A stretch of DNA of 64,000 nucleotides. Source: Chrysaora quinquecirrha. Taxonomy: Eukaryota; Cnidaria; Scyphozoa; Semaeostomeae; Pelagiidae. The stretch covers positions 548,290 to 612,289 of the forward strand of contig JACTAT010000108.1 of NCBI GenBank assembly GCA_014526335.1, written 5' to 3'. Positions within the stretch are counted from its first letter, which is position 1. Every line of letters begins with the position of its first letter. A program made the translations under genes and the position numbers. The notes under the pieces were generated by a model, which worked only from the letters and a program-made list of their open reading frames with translations, searched no databases and had not been told where the DNA came from. This document shows positions 60,111 to 64,000 of this stretch, in pieces.

Positions 60111-60617
60111 CACACCACTGCGCCTTTTCAAATGGAGCGTGTATTAGAAAAGTCTTTTGCATTAGAAAAGTCATTGTATAGCATGATTATGATTAATTGG
60201 TATGTTGTTAATTTTTGTTTGAAAATGGCATTCCTAAAATAGAAAGGGCTTTTCCCTTAAAATTTTTTGCGCATCCAGTGCAAGGGCCTTTGCCCGGTCC
60301 TTTGCCAACCCACCTCTCAGCAACCCTGTTTATTGCCCCGCTAGTTATTTCTCTAGTTCTACATCACTGCTCTACCACTAATGCTATTTACGACTCAAAG
60401 ACTTTTCAAAAGTTATATAGGAGCAGAGATTCATAAAATGGTGGAAAAGAAGCTTTTATTTTATGTTTCATTGCTGTTAGTTTAATTAGAATATCTTTTG
60501 AAATTCAATGAAATGCAACCGTAAGCCATCCATCAAATACTGCTAAAATGAGGTTAGGGTCTTTCTCTCTATCCCTTTACCTGTGTGTAATAAACTTTCT
60601 TTCCTTCAATCAAACAG
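60111..60617. other. Region upstream of mL53 exon
   Basis: No coding exon that joins in phase was found; the first mL53 exon must lie here undetected or further upstream. Confidence 0.4.
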
Positions 60618-63049
60618 AGAATTTCTGAGAATCATCTCCTCTGAATCAATGAAGAATTCTAACAGCAAATGTAAAGTGAGTTGTGAAATTTTAAATGACA
60701 GAAGCCCAGCACAAATTGACATCACCCTTGGTAAGTCATGCACTTATTATACTGCTAACTTCAACTTCTTATTCTCTTTGTTTCCTGTTCTTTTAATATA
60801 TACTACTTAGCAGCAGTACATACTCATCAAAAGAAGGTGTCTTGTATCCAATGATATGTAAGGTATTACAAAGTCGCTAGATGTCTTTTGTCACCCCCTC
60901 TCCGCATCAAAGCTCACTTTGCGCAGCACAGAGCTAATTACTGCCTTATAAGAGATATACTCCTATTGGCTATTTCGACCCGCTCTTGACAGCAATCAAC
61001 CAAATAATTTAATAAATATGCGCCACCACTCAGTTTTCCACAGTATTTTCTAACCGTCATTTTAACTTTGTCGATAGAAAGCAGTATGATCATGGAGAAT
61101 GGCGTTGTTTTTCAAGAAGATCAATCTTCGAAAGACAAGAAAAGCAAAACAGAAAATACAAAGCGCATGTTAGTCAGGCAGACAGAGTTCAATGATTACA
61201 ATTTTCTGTGCGAGAGATCAGTTTGGAGATGGCTAATTTAGTCTTTTTCTTATTCACTTGGAGTGGCTAAAAGGAACGCCTGTCTTGATGACTCAGCTGT
61301 TGTCGACGCAAATGGCAGTCAGTCTGCCACTTCTCAATATTTAGCGTGGAATCAGTTTCTGTCTAGTGGCAATGAGTTTGTAATGTCTTCCAACCGAGAC
61401 CCATCTTAGCAACCGGTAGCTCCCAGTACTTATGGAGGGCCAACTTGCCCCTACCTTTGGCAACGTCAACTTAATTTCTCAGCTTTTTTACACCCAACAA
61501 CTTCAGAAGAGGCTGTGAAGCTCCACTGGGTCGAGGACGAATCAGTAGGCCCAAATATTTCTGAGGTTTGCTGCAGAAAATGCATCTTCGTCACTGAGCT
61601 TACTAGATTCAACAATGGCCATGAAGCAACCTTGAAATTATCCAATACTTAGAGTGACCTCAATAAATTTGGCACCATGCTCAAGGAAAACAAGAAGCAT
61701 AAAAGGCTCCAAATGCCCAAAATCTTCTAGCAATTGGCTTGATAATTGGTAGAGTTGAAAGAAACTGCTTTCTAATTTATCACACATCCGGACATGTTAA
61801 TTTTCGCTTCTGAAAGAGTTAAGCGATAAGCTCGATGTTATCATCGCCCTTCTTAGGAACGCATACCTGGAATCATCTTTTCGAAGACGAGACCTGTTAA
61901 AGCCGGTCATAAATCCACGATTACATTCACTCTGCAGCTCTAAAATCCCCAGGATTTTTGAAGCTGTAATGCAATCTTCCAAAAATGTCACTAAATCCAT
62001 TACTCCATGTCTTGGAAATTCCGCAGCGCTCCCCAAGGCACTGTTCTGCAATTCTTCACAGCCAACCAATCTCAGAACGACCAGTTATTTGGAAAGAGAA
62101 ACCTATCAAAATGAATAAAGAAAAACAGGTAACGGGAAACCAAATCCTTTCTTGATAACTAGCGTAAAATAACTTGAAAGGTCTCGGGCTTGCTCGTGGG
62201 ATTCTAAATTTTACTGCCAATCCTTTCAAACTTTTCCTTCCAAAACATCGGTCAGGTACATGAATAAGTACAAATCCAAACGCTACTGGAAAAAGGTGCG
62301 ATAATGCTTGTCAGTCCGAAAAGATCCAATACATTTTCAATACTTTTACCCGGTCTAAAAAGTAGATCTCAAAAAACTGAATAAGTCGGTGGAAAAAATC
62401 CAATTCATAATGAAGCACATTATGGCAGTTTTTCCTCCTTTAAAGAAAAATTCGTTTATGGCATCTCTGGATAAAAAGATGTGTATTTTTCATTGCCAAT
62501 CGCAAAACAGTATCGAAAAAACCTTCCTTTCATGTGGAAAATAGAAATCTACGAGCACCTTTGTCTTTGTTTTGGCTCAAGCTTTGCTCTATTTTATTTA
62601 ACACAAGTTATGAAGTTATGAAGATTTTTTCCCAATTATGGCGTGAGATGTGGATCATCTGTACATACTGCATTGGTGGTAGATTGTATATCAACAATTG
62701 AAAAACAACTTTGTAAGAAGAGACAAGTCGAGCAATGACATTCATTTAAAGCCTTGGCTTTACAGTAAATTGCGGTAAATCTTCTTTACGCCAGCAAAAT
62801 GCATAAACCACTTTGGTTTCGTAATCCATTTAGAAATTTAAAATGTCAGTTTACCTGATGATAAAGTTACAAAAATCGAGCTTGCCTTTTCAGGGCTGCT
62901 ATAATAACTCTATGTCACAATTAGCTCATTAAGCTACCAAGATTATCGGTTTATATATCTCTTCTTTTCTTGCAGTTCGGTATGCTCAGCTCCATACCCG
63001 TTACCTTGAAATTTTAAAAACACACACTGCAAAGTTTGGGAAACTGTGA
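60618..63049 (+). CDS. MRPL53: Mitochondrial ribosomal protein mL53, last two exons (5' exon not found)
   Basis: Exon 60618-60730 (acceptor ATCAAACAG, donor CCCTTG|GTAAGT) reads EFLRIISSESMKNSNSKCKV, then SCEILNDRSPAQIDITL. It fits the mL53 core, with an 'FL---SSE----SN--C-V' pattern followed by an acidic loop and a 'VDV-FG'-type strand. Exon 62976-63049 follows a strong polypyrimidine acceptor (CTTCTTTTCTTGCAG), continues in phase as RYAQLHTRYLEILKTHTAKF and ends GKL-TGA, matching the helical C-terminus of mL53. Role: mitochondrial large-subunit protein. The 5' exon, which should start the thioredoxin-like fold, was not located. Intron 2 and the 3' flank hold DIRS fragments. Confidence 0.72.
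61830..62117 (+). pseudogene. DIRS-type gag-like fragment in mL53 intron
   Basis: One open stretch reads DVIIALLRNAYLESSFRRRD, then LLKPVINPRLHSLCSSKIP and later TPCLGNSAALPKALFCNSSQ. The K-x-I-NPR--SLC and L-G pattern fits the gag-like region of DIRS retrotransposons. It is short and has no start; upstream sequence from about 61080 is probably more of the same element. Confidence 0.55.
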
Positions 63050-63124
63050 CGAGAGTGTCTATCTAACCTTGAAAATTCGCTCTAGACTTGGTGGAGCCAA
63101 AATCTATAGATGTTCACCATAATG

Positions 63125-63868
63125 ATCCTTCAATCGATGATGTTCTAGGCCTTGATAGATGGCAATATGAAATACACACCGATGCCAATGAGCTCGGGTG
63201 GGGAGCTACTTTCTTCCAAGGATGTCAGTTACTCCAAAAAATGTTTGGCTGTTGGTCAGAATAAGACGGAATAGAATGTATACATTTTTCTTGAGATTCA
63301 GTCGATAAAATTTGCTTCCCGCTGAAATTACCAAAGTTTCAGATTTCTATTCATGGCGACCTGATGTCTCTGCGTAAAGAGTTATCCTTAATTAATTCTA
63401 GACATGTATTTTCTCATCAAAATCCGACTCTCTGTTTTAAAAGACACTTGTCGTTGACCTTGCTCCGTTATTACCCTTCCTTCGTGCACGGAGAAAGATT
63501 ATCTTCACACATTCGAGCATCTGCGGCTGCTTATTGAAATTTCGTCAAAACGCATTCCATCGGCTTTCTCTTAGCTTGTGCCGTCCTCGTCAACCAGTAT
63601 CTACTGACACTTTCGCACGATGGCTTTACACTGTCTTGGATGACTCTGGGATAAATGTTGGCATTTGCCGAGCCCACAGTGTCACGGGGGCTGCTGCATC
63701 TTATACTCTGCGAAATAACGTCAAGATTGATATCGTTTTACAAGCTGGAGTTTTGTCTTGTTTGCGTACTTTAACCAACACTACAATCATTAACACGTTT
63801 TTGCCACCTAGTGAACTATCAAACTCAGTAACGAAGACTCTTGATACTTTAAGGAACGATTCATGAAA
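63125..63868 (+). pseudogene. DIRS retrotransposon remnant: RNase H and tyrosine recombinase
   Basis: 63150-63260 reads EIHTDANELGWGATFFQGCQ and then GCWSE-stop, the RNase H signature of DIRS elements. After several breaks, 63534-63866 encodes the C-terminal half of a tyrosine recombinase (PVSTDTFARWLYTVLDDSGI, CRAHSVTGAAASYTLRNNV). The expected HxxR box is HSVT, so the catalytic Arg is lost. No reverse transcriptase is seen between the gag-like part and RNase H; mL53 exon 3 lies in that position. Confidence 0.78.
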
Positions 63869-64000
63869 TTATTGAACCTCTGATTCTTCTGATTCATTAA
63901 CTTGTGATTCATTGCGAAATAACGTCAAAATCGACAACGTTTTGATAACGTTTTGATTGATAACTTGTTATCTTTCCTTTCAATGTTTTTTTGTTTATTG

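Noticed and set aside
60215..60436. 73-codon plus ORF as the first mL53 exon
   Set aside because: No resemblance to the mL53 N-terminus and no donor with the required phase.
61797..62069. 90-codon minus-strand ORF
   Set aside because: The plus-strand frame over the same bases reads as DIRS gag-like sequence, so the minus ORF is its shadow.

Overview
The window is eukaryotic: AT-rich, split into short coding exons with GT/AG introns, and dense in transposable elements. An ShK cysteine module on a secreted protein, a PIDD-type LRR-ZU5-UPA protein and the style of the repeats point to an invertebrate, most likely an anthozoan cnidarian. That taxonomic call is inference. Single-frame ORFs describe the genes poorly, so I rebuilt models from exon reading frames, splice sites and intron phase.

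Four host genes can be supported. (1) 15-11565, minus strand: at least eight exons whose phases all agree. They encode a long LRR array, two ZU5-like modules, a UPA-like module and a short C-terminal tail with a partial RHIM-like match. An HFS tripeptide sits at the ZU5/UPA boundary, where PIDD and FIIND proteins cleave themselves. (2) 24215-28277, minus: two-exon Gemin7 (SMN complex). (3) 31740-40369, minus: a complete seven-exon, 528-residue secreted protein with signal peptide, KR site, ShK domain, about 350 acidic residues and a SEA-like domain. (4) 60618-63049, plus: the last two exons of mitochondrial ribosomal protein mL53, embedded among DIRS-type retrotransposon fragments.

Most of the remainder is mobile DNA, several pieces with target-site duplications (TSDs) that can be read directly. 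7593-9274 is a foldback element with a 10-bp TSD. 12138-15551 is a foldback element with a 5-bp TSD, itself split by a hAT element (12838-14467) with an exact 8-bp TSD. 15804-19061 has 310-bp terminal inverted repeats (TIRs) and a decayed FEN1/PIN-like ORF. 28.6-38.6 kb holds a family of TA-flanked MITEs. 44261-48195 is a foldback element with a 9-bp TSD. 48497-53987 is a giant inverted repeat built on a two-unit satellite. 53988-57413 is a foldback with arms of a TTAG-type tetramer. 58505-60110 is an inverted minisatellite pair.

A recurring theme is foldback-type elements whose arms consist of many copies of one short, element-specific motif. The three minus-strand genes carry many of these insertions in their introns. 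Between 40.4 and 60.6 kb I found no host coding exon.
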